64,000 nt of DNA from Telopea speciosissima (lineage: Eukaryota; Streptophyta; Magnoliopsida; Proteales; Proteaceae). A model generated the notes under the pieces. That model saw only the letters and a list, made by a program, of their open reading frames with translations, was not told the origin of the DNA and made no database searches. Below are positions 1 to 11,250 of the stretch, one piece after another. Each line of letters opens with the position of its first letter. Within the stretch, counting starts at the first letter, position 1. Location: contig NC_057916.1 of NCBI RefSeq assembly GCF_018873765.1, positions 51,338,540 through 51,402,539 of the forward strand, read 5' to 3'. The translations under genes and the position numbers were made by a program.

Positions 1-470
1 CAGTGGAGAGTGTCCATGGTCAAGTTGGGTGGTCCCTATAATTATAATAATTAAATATATACAAAATCAGCCACTGGGCGATGTCTCTGGGCGTTGCTGC
101 ATCTCCCAGTACCATTGCCTAGAGAATTCCTACAACAGAATTCAAAGGGGAAAAGCACAGGGGTTTGACCCTGGGTTAGGGTATTGTCCCCATAGGCCCA
201 CCATGGGTTTTTACATGATTTTTTAGAGGTGGGTCCCACCACTTGAAGGAGGAGAGAGATTACCTAGGATCCAAGTCATACATCAGGCTGTGAGTTGTAC
301 AAGAGCAGGGGTCTGCTGTCCATCTTCTCATAGGTGTATAGGAGGACATACGCTGAGTTTCCTCATTGATCCATATCACTGGAGCGATGCTCCACAGTGA
401 ATCTGATTGCCTGATCAGAGGTTCCTGCACTTCAATCAGATTCCATCCAGTCAGAGGGCAGGGTTTGACA
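1..470 (-). repeat. 3' LTR of element A, partial at window edge
   Basis: Matches 14931-15384 (the outer part of A's 5' LTR) almost base for base. On the minus strand it begins TGTCAAACCC right after the polypurine tract, the normal TG start of an LTR. The rest lies left of base 1. It holds one copy of the GGGCGATG cassette (72-124). Confidence 0.85.
72..124. repeat. Self-complementary GGGCGATG cassette, copy 1
   Basis: CACTGGGCGATG is followed about 30 bases later by a decayed complement (CATCTCCCAG), then a second degenerate half and AGAGAATTCC. It is one of seven copies in the window, here in the 3' LTR of element A. Confidence 0.7.
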
Positions 471-484
471 TTTCTCCCCACCTT
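471..484 (-). promoter_or_regulatory. Polypurine tract of element A
   Basis: On the minus strand a purine-rich run (AAGGTGGGGAGAAA) directly precedes the LTR start TGTCAAACC. It overlaps the last codon and stop of gag-pol. This is the expected plus-strand priming site of the retrotransposon. Element B has the same arrangement at 17875-17888. Confidence 0.7.
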
Positions 485-3400
485 ACAAAAATTTCATCCT
501 CGAAATTTGCTTACCTAGTAATCCAAAAAGTTGAGGATACTTCTCCTTCATTTCTTCCTCACGTTCCCACGAAGCTTCTTCCACTGGGTTATTTCCCCAT
601 CGAACTTTCATGAAAGCGACGGTGCGATTTCAGAGGTTATGTTCTTTTCTATCCAGTATCTCCACGGGATGTTCTTCATAAGTCATATCCACGTCCAACT
701 ATTCAGGTTCATTTGATAATACATGTGTCGGATTGTTTATGTATTTTCTCAGCATTGACACATGAAAAACATCGTGGACACCCGATAAAGATGGTGGTAG
801 CGCCAGTCTGTATGCTACAGGTCCCACTCTATTGAGTATCTCATAAGGACCAATGAATCTTGGGCTCAACTTGCCCCTCTTGTTAAAACGTAGTAATCCT
901 TTAGTTGGAGACACACAAAGGAATACTTTTTCTCCGACCTCAAATTCAATATCCTTCCTCCGGTTATCCGTATAACTCTTCTGTCTCAACTGGGCTGCCA
1001 TGATCTTCTCTCTTATGACATCTACTTTATTATAGGTCGCTTGTATCATTTCAGGTCCGAGATACTTTCGCTCACCAACTTCATCCTAGTAGAGCGGAGT
1101 TCGACACTTCCTGCCATAAAGTGCTTCGAACGGTGCCATGCCAATGGTGGAGTGATAGCTGTTATTGTATGCGAATTCCACCAAAGGTATATGGGCATCA
1201 CAACTGTCATTCATTTCCAAAACACAGGCTCGGAGCATGTCCTCTAGAGTCTGGATGGTTCTTTTCGATTGTCCATCCATTTGTGGATGGAAATCTGGAC
1301 TAAGATTTAATTGAGATCCCAATGCCTTTTGTAAACTTCTCCAAAACCTTGAAGTAAATCGAGGATCTCTATCAGACACAATACTGACAGGCACGCCATG
1401 TAAGTGGACTATATTGTCAATGTAAACCTGGGCAAGCTTCTCCATCGGATAACTTATCTTAATCAGTAAGAAGTGAGCTACCTTTGTTAGCCCGTCCACG
1501 ATTACCCAAATTGCATTCATGCCCTTCCTGGTGTTGGGCAGATTTTTTACAAAATCCATAGTGATTCTTTCCCACTTCCCCTCAGGTATGGGGAGTGGCT
1601 GCAGTAACCCATATGGTCGGTGTCTCTTTGCTTTTATTTGTTGGCAGGTGAGGCACTTAGACACGTAGATTGCTATGGTCTACTTCATTCCAATCCACCA
1701 GTAATATTTCTTTAGGTCTTTGTACATCTTTGTACTTCCCGGGTGGATAGTATAGGGTGAGTTGTGCGCCTCTTTCAAAATTCGATCTTGAACATCATAG
1801 TCATCTAGCACGCACAATCTATCGCGAAACTTCAATGCTCCATCTTGGGCCAATGAAAAATCCGGGTCTTTATAAACACCTTATTGAATTTCCAGTATAA
1901 TTTTGGCCAGCTCGGGGTCCAATGCTTGCTTCGCAATTATCTCCTCTTGTAACGACGGTTGCAGATCCATTACTACTAATTGTATAGCCACTTCTTCGAT
2001 CACGAGCTCCAAATCAAATCTCCGATCTTCCTCTATTAGTTGTTCACTCAAGACCAAGGATGCGAGAGATGCAGTTTGAGATTTTCTACTTAATGCATCC
2101 GCCACAACATTGGCCTTGCCAGGGTGGTACTGGATTTCACAGTAATAATCCTTTACCAACTCCAACCACCGCCTCTGTCTCATGTTCAATTCCTTTTGGG
2201 TGAAGAAATACTTCAGGCTTTTGTGATCGCTGAAGATTTCACTCTTTTCACCGTAGAGATAGTGTCGCCAAATTTTCAACGCAAAGACTACCGCTACCAA
2301 TTCTAAGTCATGTGTGGGGTAGTTCTTCTCGTGCTCCTTTAACTGCCTAGAGGCATATGCGACCACTTTTCCTCTCTGCATCAAGACACCGCCTAGGCCG
2401 GTTCTAGATGCATCTGTATATACTACCATTCCCCTAGTTCCATCTGGAATGGTCAGTACTGGGGCTGACACTAATCGATCCTTCAATTCTTGAAAACTCT
2501 TTGCGCATGCCTTATTCCATTCAAATTTGGTGCCCTTCTTGGTGAGTTTCATCATGGGCGCCGAAATACGAGAGAAATTTTTAATAAATCGACGGTAATA
2601 CCCAGCCAAACCTAAGAAACTTTGGATCTCCATGGCATTTTTTGGAGTTTCCCATTCTAGCACCGCTTTCACCTTGCCGGGGTCTACTTTGATGCCGTCT
2701 CTGGTGACAATATGTCCCAGGAATTCAATTTGGTTGAGCCAATATTCACACTTACTGAACTTGGCATAAAGCTGGTGTTCTCGCAGCTGCTGCAACACAA
2801 ATGTAAGATGTCGCGCATGCTCCTCCTCACTCTTGGAGTATACCAGGATGTCGTCAATGAACACTATGACGAACTTATCTAGCACGTCATCGAACACTCT
2901 ATTCATCATATCCATGAATGCTGCCAGGGCGTTGGTTAGTCCGAACGATAATACCAAATATTCATAATGCCCATATCGAGTTCGGAATGCGGTTTTATGG
3001 ATGTCACCACTCTTGATCTTTAGTTGATGGTACCCTGACCTAAGATCAATCTTAGAGAAAACTCTCGCTCCTTGTAGCTGATAAAAAAGGTCGTCAATAT
3101 GCGACAACGGATATCGATTCTTAATTATCAGCTTATTCAATTCACGGTAGTCGATACACAGCCGCATGCTTCCATCCTTTTTCTTCATGAACAACACGGG
3201 TGCTCCTCAGGGTGACATACTAGGTCGAATAAATCCTTTCTTTAGCAGGCTTTGAAGTTGTGCCTACAATTCTTTCAATTCGATGGGTGCCATTCGATAG
3301 GGTGCTTTAGATGCCGGTGTTGCACCAGGAATCAGATCGATCGCGAACTCTATATCGCAGTTCGGCGGCAGTTGAGTCAGATCTTCTGGAAATACATCAG

Positions 3401-5267
3401 GAAAGTCTCTGACGATGTGGAGTTCTTCCAAGGGTTTTACCTTCGCCTCCGTGTCTATTACGGTGGCCAAAAAGCCTTGGAATCCTTCTTCTAGTAACTT
3501 CTGTGCTTGGAGTGCGGATAACGTTACCCTTCTAGTCTTTCTCCTTGGTTCACTTTGGTAGGTGAACTCTGATCTGTCTTCCAATTTAAACCCTATCTTT
3601 TTCTCCGCACATAAGACGTTTGCACCATAGGCAAATAACCAGTCCATGCCTATTATTACGTCAAAATCATTTATTTCCATTTTTATCAACCGAGCGGTTA
3701 ACTTCTTCCCACAAATTTTGACTTGACAGGGGTCGTAAACCTCCTTCAAACTTACAACGCTTCCTGTTGGCGTGCTGACTACTAGCTCATGCCCAATGTC
3801 CCTTGGTTGGTCTTTCATCTTACTTGCAAAGTTTGAGGAGATGAAAGAGTGGGTTGTGCCCGAGTCAAATAACACTCACGCGGGTATGGCTGAGACATTT
3901 AGGGTACCTAGGGTTTGTAGGTGATTTAGGTTAAATGATATAAACCAATTATTCCCTGTCATTACATCGGGGTTTGCCTCAGCTTCTTCATTGGTTAGAG
4001 TGTACACCTTCCCTTGCATCTGATTGTCTCATGGCTGAAATGGCTTGGCGTAGGCTTGATTTGGCAAGGTGTTGCCGTAACGACGCGTCTTACAGTCTCT
4101 GGCCATATGCCCTTCCTTGTAACATAAAAAGCATTTGAAGGGTGGGGCTCCAGGTGTTATGGCTTTGCTCGCTTGACTTGCTGTTGGTTGGACTGGCGAA
4201 GCCGCTGTCGTCGCTTGACTCGTAGTAAGTTGAGCAGGTCGACTGAATGTGGAGAAGAATGGATTCTGTCCCACGATCGGCCTACGATACAGAGTCGAAG
4301 TAGGGCCTGAGCTTGTTCCTCGGTAAACCTTATCTGGCCAGCCATAGGGTTGGAATTTGTTTGGCCTTTTGTTTAGCCCGGATGACATCACAACCTGCTC
4401 TTTCTCCTTTTCTTTAAATCTATCCTCCATTGTCTTTGCCTTATCAACCATTTGGGCATATTCCCGAATATCCATTATCGACAAAACTGATCCAATCTCG
4501 GTCTTAACTCCCTTCTCAAATTTCTTGGCCTTACTAAGTTCTCCTTTTAAATGCTCCAAAGCAAAATGGAACAAATCTTTGAAACGCTGTTGATAATCTA
4601 ATACCGACTTGTTCCCTTGCACCAGTGCGATGAATTTTGCTTCCTTTCTATCCTTGAAACTTTTAGGAAAATAATTCTTGAAGAAAACCTCTTTAAACTG
4701 CTCCCAAGTGGGATTCGGGTGTGCAGCTTCTAAATTAGGTCTAGTGGCCTTCCACCAAGCTTCAGCTTCGTTCTGCAACTGATATCCTGCACAAATAATC
4801 TTTTGTGTGTCCGTGCACTCTAGTACCTCAAATGCCTTTTCTAGGGCACTGATCCATCGTTCCGGTTGCATTGCTTCAAAGGTTATTTTCGAAAATGCAG
4901 GTGGTTGGAGCTTCTTAAATCATTCCATCACCTTGGCGGTGGAATTCTCCGCTAAGTGTTGTGGTACTGCTGGTGGTGGTGGGGCGCGTTCATACATCAT
5001 GGTTGCAAATTGTGTAGACATCTGACCAAGCAACTCCTACTATTGTTGCATAGTCTGCATCATCGTGGTCATGAACGCAGTTATGTCGCCGGCTGCCACA
5101 CTTGGCTGAGGTGCTGCTGCAGTAACTTGAGCAGTCACTGGTGCTTCGGATGAAGCAGTCGATGCCTCAGAATTTTGAGCCTCAGTCCCATTGGGCAGCT
5201 CCACTTCCGGCATAACTCTAGGTTGTTTACCTTTCCGACCTCCACAAGAACTTCTAGTGTTGACCAT
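483..5267 (-). pseudogene. Tekay-like gag-pol polyprotein of element A
   Basis: One reading frame of about 1,595 codons from the ATG at 5267 (MVNTRSS) to the TAA at 483-485, broken only by in-frame stops; I see no frameshift. Domains in order: Gag (about 5267-3960) with a CX2CX4HX4C zinc knuckle at 4092-4133; aspartic protease with DSG just after 3875; reverse transcriptase with catalytic FIDD at 2850-2861; RNase H near 2420; integrase with a zinc-binding region near 1620-1720, then catalytic Asp in TMDF and SDRDP; a chromodomain-like C terminus (about 480-650). Stops include 5040-5042 TAG, about 4921 TGA, 4029-4031 TGA, 3876-3878 TGA, 3264-3266 TAG, one TGA in place of Trp just upstream of 3197, 1881-1883 TAA and 1086-1088 TAG. 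Gag is about 20 codons shorter than in B through an in-frame deletion. Not functional as read. Confidence 0.9.
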
Positions 5268-5565
5268 TGATGCTTCTCTGAAAAGAGGAGCGTGTTCAAT
5301 ATTCCAATTTCATCTATGTGGGTAAATAGTTGTTTTCTAACTTAAGCAGGTTCAAGTCTAGTCCAAAGTTCCAATGAGTAGCATGAGTCATGTCAGTAAG
5401 GTGGAATTTGTTAGATTCTTTATCTTGGTTTGTTATGTGATGTGTTTTATTGAATGCTTTGTGTTTCTCTATCTTATGCATTTTATGAATCAATATGATA
5501 TGCATGGCACTAATGGGAAATTTTAGATTTTTAAATAAAAAAAAACTTTTAATTAATTACCTGGT

Positions 5566-5787
5566 CTAGCAGGAGAGCATCTCCAACCTCTTCCCAGTCT
5601 CGAATTCCATTGCTCGTAAAAATTCTATGTCAGCTATTACCTCTCCAGCTAACCTCAGAAAATGCTCTTGTTCCTTGGGTCCACTAATGGCTGCAATGGT
5701 CAAGTAAAGGTCCAGTCGGTTTTTAGCCCAGGGTAACACTAGTCGTATCCGCCTCAGTCTCTCTCGTAGATGTCTAATATAAAGCAT
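5566..5787 (-). CDS. Conserved small ORF upstream of gag, element A
   Basis: A 73-residue ATG-to-stop frame in the leader of element A, about 300 bases upstream of gag and in the same sense. It opens MLYIRHLRERLRRIRL and ends LEMLSC. Element B holds a counterpart of exactly the same length at 23025-23246 with mostly conservative changes. The N-terminal half is Arg-rich and helical-looking. I do not recognise a family. It could be a leader peptide, a separate gag exon or a regulatory protein. Equal length without stops in two elements whose other genes are full of stops argues for past coding constraint. Confidence 0.45.
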   Translation of the reverse strand: MLYIRHLRERLRRIRLVLPWAKNRLDLYLTIAAISGPKEQEHFLRLAGEVIADIEFLRAMEFETGKRLEMLSC

Positions 5788-6473
5788 GGTACTGGGGTCT
5801 CCAGGTCGAATCAGGTAATAGGTCCTATCACACTAAATGGTTCTAGGCATGAGGGCATACTTAATTAAAAGAATTAAGTACATAACTACGTACTTTAAAT
5901 ATGTATGGACCAGTAAAACAAACTCTTGGGTTGGCTCGAGGTACCTTAACGTCTAAGTGATCGATTGACTAAGAGGTACTATTAGGTCCTGTTCTCGGGT
6001 ATTCTAACATGAGTTTGGATAGGATCTACGCCTCTCACACGTACTACGCATGTATCACAACATACCTAGGTAGCTATATTCTGTTTGCATCACAACATTT
6101 CAATTGGGTTCATACATTGCAACAAACAAGTATATTATATACTTATAATACATACCATAGACTATATTTATATAACAAATTATATATAATTATACTTATT
6201 AGTATATAATACACTTCCATTTTAAAACCTAACTACATAGGTCCTTTCCTGAGCCCCTATTTGTGAAATTTTACCTTCTTGAGCTTATGAAACCTAAGTC
6301 CCTAAGTTGTCAATTTCTTATTATGTAATATATTTTAATATTTTTATTATTTAATAATAATAATCAATTAAAATTTTTTTTTGTAAAAGTCCTCACTTTA
6401 ATGTCCTATAAGGTTAGTATGCCCAAAAATAGAGTCTACATGTGAAAATAATGATTTCCTGCAATTTTACCTT
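5788..6473. other. A/T-rich leader between small ORF and antisense gene, element A
   Basis: No gene seen. Strongly A/T-rich with runs such as TATATAATTATAC. It corresponds to about 23250-23914 in element B. It would lie just upstream of the plus-strand antisense gene and so could hold its promoter; no precise element can be assigned. Confidence 0.4.
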
Positions 6474-6526
6474 CACTAGGCGATGTCTCTGGGCGTTTCC
6501 ACATCACCCAGTGCCATCGCCTAGAG
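6474..6526. repeat. GGGCGATG cassette, copy 2, in the antisense-gene leader of A
   Basis: CACTAGGCGATGTCTCTGGGCG, then the complement-like CATCACCCAG and CCATCGCCTAG. It shares design and AGAGAATY end with the LTR copies although the flanking sequence differs. It sits about 160 bases upstream of the 5' splice site of the antisense gene. Confidence 0.7.
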
Positions 6527-6807
6527 AATCGGGCTCAGGCTTTTTAAGTCCGAGAGGGCCCCATTTGTTCCCTATTCTATTCCAAACTTCTCCAAACCTT
6601 AGGGAAGAGTTCTTGAAGGATAAGGGGACCACTTCCACACTATTTCTCATCGATTACTCGGGCTATTTACGATCACCTACGCTCTTTGGTAAGCTTTCTT
6701 GGTCAACTTGTCTTTTACATGTCTCTATTTATTTTTCTCTTGCCTAGGTTAGGTTTTTCACTAAATTGCTAGCCCTAACCATGGGGTTTCTTTCTCTTTT
6801 GTAGAGA

Positions 6808-8127
6808 ATGTCCACCAATCGTCATACTACATAGAAATCGGTAGCCCAAAAGAGGCTACGAGTCGAATCCGAGGAATCATCCTATTCTTCGGTTCCTCCT
6901 TCATCCCCTAGAGATGATTCGTCCTCAGAGGAACCAGATTTCGACCACCATCTTTTCTCTAGGTATGAGTACGCTAAGGAGTGGAAGAATTTTATTTTCA
7001 TAAAAATAGTGAATGGCCGGGTGGTGCGAGTAGAGGACTTCCACCAATATGGCCTCTTTGCCAAGTTTAATGCCATAGGCTGGGCACCTATGTTATCTCC
7101 TACCGAGCCTTGTTATCCCAACCTGGTTCGGTACTATTACTGTAACCTAGGGCCTTCTAGTGCCCAGGAGTTCGGGGTGGAGAATAGGGTGAAGGGAGTG
7201 GATATCAGGATGACCACTACCCTATTGGCGGAGATCCTGGGTTTACCTAACACAGGTGATAGGGTTTATTACCAACCCCGCATGGATATATCAGACATGT
7301 TCTCTTTAGAGACTAGATGGACTGTGTTCAGAGCTTTGACAGGGTCAGGGGATACTCCCAAATTAGAGACCGTCTATAAGCCTAGTGCGAGGGTCATTAG
7401 TAGATGTGTAACCTATAACATCTACCCGAAGGGCGGTAACAAGGGTAGCATTTCTATGATGTGGGCCTACATTACCTATTGCCTGTTAGGTGCCTGTCAG
7501 GGGGGTCCAGTCATCAACCTCCTATATTTACTACTTCAGGTGATGCTTTACCACACGCGGAATCCAGCCGATGGTAACCTTCCTTATGGGAAGTTCCTTA
7601 CATTGGTCTTTTGATACTTTGTGGTTCCATTAGAGGGGGAGTACATTGACAAGGCCAGATCTAGGCCAATAGACAAGACCTCTATTCTGAAGATGAAAGT
7701 GCCTAAGGAGGATCCTGTAGAGGGTGAGGAGCAGATGGGCATACCAGAGGGTGAGCTTCATGGTGATGCTGCACAGGATGAGGGTTAGATTGGTGATGCA
7801 CATGATGAGGGCCAAATTGGAGAGGAGTAGGGAGACATTAGAGCAGACACTTAGGGCATGTACAAGGAGGAGCAGGGATTAGATCCAGATGATCTTAAGG
7901 GTTTTGGCATGCCGTTTATGGACTTATCTGCTTACGGGCCTCCAGATTGGGCTCAGGTGATGGCACAGCTTCAGAGCCTCAACACACAGATGTTGGACCT
8001 GGGATCTAGAGTTGGTCAGGGTTTCACTTCCTTGGGCGGCAAAGTAGGTGCTGTTGAGCAGAGATTGGACTTCTGGGATCGCTACTTTCGAGTTGATTCA
8101 CGCCAGCCTCAGCCTCCTACTAAGTAG
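6808..8127 (+). pseudogene. Antisense-strand gene of element A (putative plant transposon-protein domain)
   Basis: A plus-strand frame of 440 codons (ATG 6808, stop 8125-8127) lying opposite in sense to the retroelement, between its 5' LTR and gag. A leader and a 116-bp intron (GT 6689-6690, AG 6803-6804) precede the ATG. The order is a Ser/acidic N-terminal part, a folded region with the conserved runs VEDFHQY and YNIYPKGGN (about 7009-7614), an acidic linker, and a C-terminal amphipathic helix region with Gln-rich repeats (7858-8127). It resembles the widespread uncharacterised plant domain often called 'putative plant transposon protein'; that link is from memory. Five in-frame stops (6832 TAG, 7612 TGA, 7786, 7828 and 7852 TAG) but no frameshift. 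The B copy at 24245-25600 is homologous throughout. Function unknown. Confidence 0.7.
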
Positions 8128-8425
8128 CTCCTAGCATCTTCCAGACACTTGTGGCTACATGATTATGATCATTTTTTATAGTTTATGCATTTTAGTCTCT
8201 TACCTGATGTACTTAGTCTGGGTTTTTGTTTTTTCTATCAGCTTATGTACTTGTTGAATTACAGTTTATGCAATCAAACTTATATTAATATTGTTAAGTT
8301 AATGAAAATTTTGTATCTTTATTTATTTACATCTACCTCCCCTATAGCTTTTACTTATTACATAATTTATTAGTTATATCTTGTTACCCTTAATCTGCGC
8401 ATCATGAATGTAAGAAGAGCCTCAC
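8128..8425. other. Region between antisense-gene stop and PBS, element A
   Basis: T-rich sequence matching 25601-25912 in element B. It would be the 3' untranslated region of the plus-strand gene and also the leader of the minus-strand element. No other feature seen. Confidence 0.4.
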
Positions 8426-8438
8426 GCTTTGATACCAA
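8426..8438 (-). promoter_or_regulatory. Primer binding site, element A (tRNA-Met type)
   Basis: Minus strand reads TTGGTATCAAAGC, next to the LTR end at 8443. It differs by one base from TTGGTATCAGAGC, which is complementary to the 3' end of plant initiator tRNA-Met and is usual in this clade. Confidence 0.85.
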
Positions 8439-8442
8439 GCTC

Positions 8443-8898
8443 TGTCGCACCCCAAACCACCCCCTGGGAGGATTGGGTAGGTGACCCGAATTGCACAATG
8501 GCAATCCGCCAAATCCCCCGGATCTAGAAGCAGTGCTTACATTCATGAACCAACTTCCACATCTTAACCACAAGTAAGATCAGAGTAATGCAGAACATCT
8601 ATAATTTAAACAAATAACCGGAAGCATAGCGATACGGGAAATGGTGATAATATATATATGTACAAACTTATTTGTTACATTTCTCAACGCACACAACCCA
8701 CAACGAAGGAAAACATAAGCTGATAAGTACAACACTACATACATGATTATATACAGGGTTAGGGTACCCAACCCCAAAAGAAAGAAAGAAAACAAAAGTA
8801 GTAACTAAAACCGATCCATCGCCAAAAACAGGAAACCTCCTAACAAAACAAAAAGGAGTTTCCAACACCAAACATCAGAAGCACTCCTCAACGGTCTT
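8443..8898 (-). repeat. 5' LTR of element A, inner part
   Basis: Begins TGTCGCACCCC next to the PBS and matches 25930-26371 of element B's 5' LTR. It stops at ACGGTCTT, where an Athila/Tat LTR starts at 8899. The LTR resumes at 13458. Confidence 0.85.
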
Positions 8899-10580
8899 TG
8901 ATGAGCACATTTATGTGTGAAATCTTAGGGCATAAAGTATACATTTTACCACATTGGATAGAGTTACTCGGTGCTTTCTTGTGCTTTTCAGGGTTTAGGT
9001 GAATTATTGTGAAAATTGAGGAGATGATGCTAAGGAGATATTTATAAGCTTTCTAGAGGTGTTAATAGTATGGATGCATAGCCCATCGAGTCAGTTTCGC
9101 AACGGTTCAAACGGCACTTGATTCTGAGTTGAAATGAAGAAGTTATGGCCGTTTTCGTAACGACGCGCGAAAATGGTCTGTAGGGGTTTATTTATAATTA
9201 TTGACAGTCGGAAGGAGGCAAAGTGAAGTGGAATTTCGGATTCCAGGGGCCTTAACGTAATTATCAGAAGTTACTTTACTGTACCCGAAAGATTCCATTT
9301 GGAAGGCTCTGGACAGTCCAACTTCAACTTGAGATATCTTAGGCTCCCCAACTCCGAATTGGACGAAATTTGTGCCTATTTTGGGTGATTTTTTGTAAGG
9401 AACACAATGGTGAGGCCTATATAAGCACCCCATGCTCCAAGTTTTCTGAAGGACAGAATAGGTATTTTATTTATTCTTGAAGGAATCCTAGTCATCACCC
9501 TTACTCTCTCTCTCTTCCAACTTCTCAAGGGCACTTCTGGAATTCTACTTAGGATAGATTTATATTTTCTCATCTATGGAAGGTTGAAAAATCAAAGATG
9601 CTTTATTTTATTGCTTAGAGAAGATATCTACAAAGAAAAGGAAGTACTTGTTAGAATTGGAAGTTTACTTTTCTAGAAATAGAAGGTCTATGTAAACAAT
9701 CTTTTCTTCTTTTTTTTAGGATTCAAGGCATTGTAAAAGAGGAAAGAGAAGAGAATATTCTCTTTTCTTAAGAAATATTTCTCCTACACTTCTATCTTAT
9801 CTCTTCTCCTCTCTTCCACCTATAAATACCCCCTACCTCTCTTGTAAAAAATGGCTCATTCACTTGGTGAAATTTCTTCTCTTCTTCTCCTTCTAATTTG
9901 TGATTTTTGGCTTTTCTAAGTTCTAGTTTGCTTTTAAGATTTTTAGTTAATGGTTATAATAGATTTAGTTTATGCTTTAATTTCAATTTAAGTCTTCAAT
10001 TGGGTTGTAATTTCTTAATTCTAGTTTAGGTTTTAAGCCTTCTAGTCTAAGTTCTTAAGTTGATGACAAGACTTGAAGATTTAGAAGAGGAGGCCATGGT
10101 AAGTTTATGCAAGTATTCAAGCTTTTCAATTACATTCATGCAAGCACATCCAGGTTTTACTATCTAAACTCTCAATCTCATTCTCCATCTCCTCTATCTC
10201 TCTCTATCTTCTTCTTCTTCCCCCTCTATTTCTTTTATTTTAATTTTATATGGTTGTGGTTTATGGATGCATTTTTATTCCCTTATTTATTTTTATGTGG
10301 TTAGTATGTATGGCTGCATTTTTATTCATTTCAATTCATTTTAGTTTGATAGGTTAGATGCTCATGTGTTAGGACGCCGATTTAATCCCTTAATTTTGTT
10401 AGATGCTTATGAGTTAGGATGCATTGATTTTCGTTAGTTTAATTAGTTTAATTTAACACTTTAATTTGGTTCACTTTGCATTATTTTTAAGTTAGTTAAA
10501 TAGAGTGGCGTATATCTCCTTGTGTTCGACCCGTAGCTACGATTGACCGGTATGCTTGCGGTTTTATTTTAACTTAAACA
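8899..10580 (+). repeat. 5' LTR of the Athila/Tat-like element
   Basis: Starts TGATGAGCACATTTATG and ends TTAAACA (TG...CA), 1,682 bp. An inverted relative lies at 28696-30357. Two TATA-like boxes are present (9418-9425 and 9821-9828). Confidence 0.85.
9821..9828 (+). promoter_or_regulatory. TATA box of the Athila/Tat LTR
   Basis: TATAAATA after a C/T-rich stretch, about 750 bp from the LTR end. The inverted LTR keeps the same box at 29504-29511 (minus strand). Confidence 0.55.
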
Positions 10581-10586
10581 AGTTTT

Positions 10587-10604
10587 TAGCGCCGTTGCCA
10601 GGGA
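10587..10604 (+). promoter_or_regulatory. Primer binding site, tRNA-Asp type
   Basis: TAGCGCCGTTGCCAGGGA, seven bases after the LTR end. It matches the TGGCGCCGTTGCCGGGGA typical of Athila and Tat elements except for two G-to-A changes. Confidence 0.85.
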
Positions 10605-11250
10605 GAGTATTGTCCATTTTATTTATCTGATTTTTAAGTAGTTTGAAGTATTTTAGTTTAGTATTTTCTCTTCTTTTTTTTTGAAAAAAAAAAAAATCAG
10701 TTTTTGAAAACCTCTTCTTGTTTCTCTTCTGTTTCAAATAGTATGCGCCAAATCTAAAGTCCTTCATATGCTTCAACCCTCCATCTTTTGGTGTCCCTCA
10801 TAGGATTAAGTTACCTATGACGCTACATCTTGACTTGGTTGGGTGGATTGACATGTGACTTATCTTTGGAGGTGACCACTCTTGATAACAGGAAAGCGAC
10901 ATAGTGAGAGTGTTGGAAACATAAACGTACAGTAGACCTCCATTCTACATCAGAATCCATATTGGAGTCGCACGTAGGTGGCTATAGAAGACTATACGGA
11001 TTCCCTTGCTGTCAACCTATATGGCATCCTTACAGCTTTTGAACCATTGTTTCGCTTTTTGAGGGATAGAGATGCACTATCTACCTTGGGCTCCCTCTTG
11101 TTTCTATTTTTTTTTTTTTTTTTTTTAAGTGTTTTATTTTTCTTTAATTTTTCTAAAGGAGACCTCATATCTATTTAGGTGGCTAAGGTGTGGACTCGTG
11201 ATTCAAGTAATCGTCTTATTAGAAGACCACCTTTTCTACCACCTTTGACC
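10605..11250 (+). other. Untranslated leader of the Athila/Tat-like element
   Basis: No gene seen between the primer site and the gag ATG at 11251. It contains A-rich (about 10683-10696) and T-rich (about 11107-11126) tracts. Confidence 0.4.

Noticed and set aside
29..226. Short open frames in the LTRs (for example 29-226, 14899-15093, 17433-17636)
   Set aside because: They recur only because the LTR is repeated. They carry no coding motif and begin at non-ATG codons.
5566..5787. Small ORF as a separate host gene
   Set aside because: Its presence at the same place in both Tekay-like elements ties it to the element, so it is listed as an element feature instead.
8426..8438. tRNA gene near the TGGTATCAGAGC sequences
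   Set aside because: Only the short primer-binding stretch is present, next to LTR ends. No cloverleaf or anticodon arm.
10107..10304. A 65-residue frame nearly identical at 10107-10304 and 28969-29166
   Set aside because: It lies inside the Athila/Tat LTR in both places. Identity reflects the LTR copy, and the sequence is low-complexity Phe/Ser/Leu from a C/T-rich tract.
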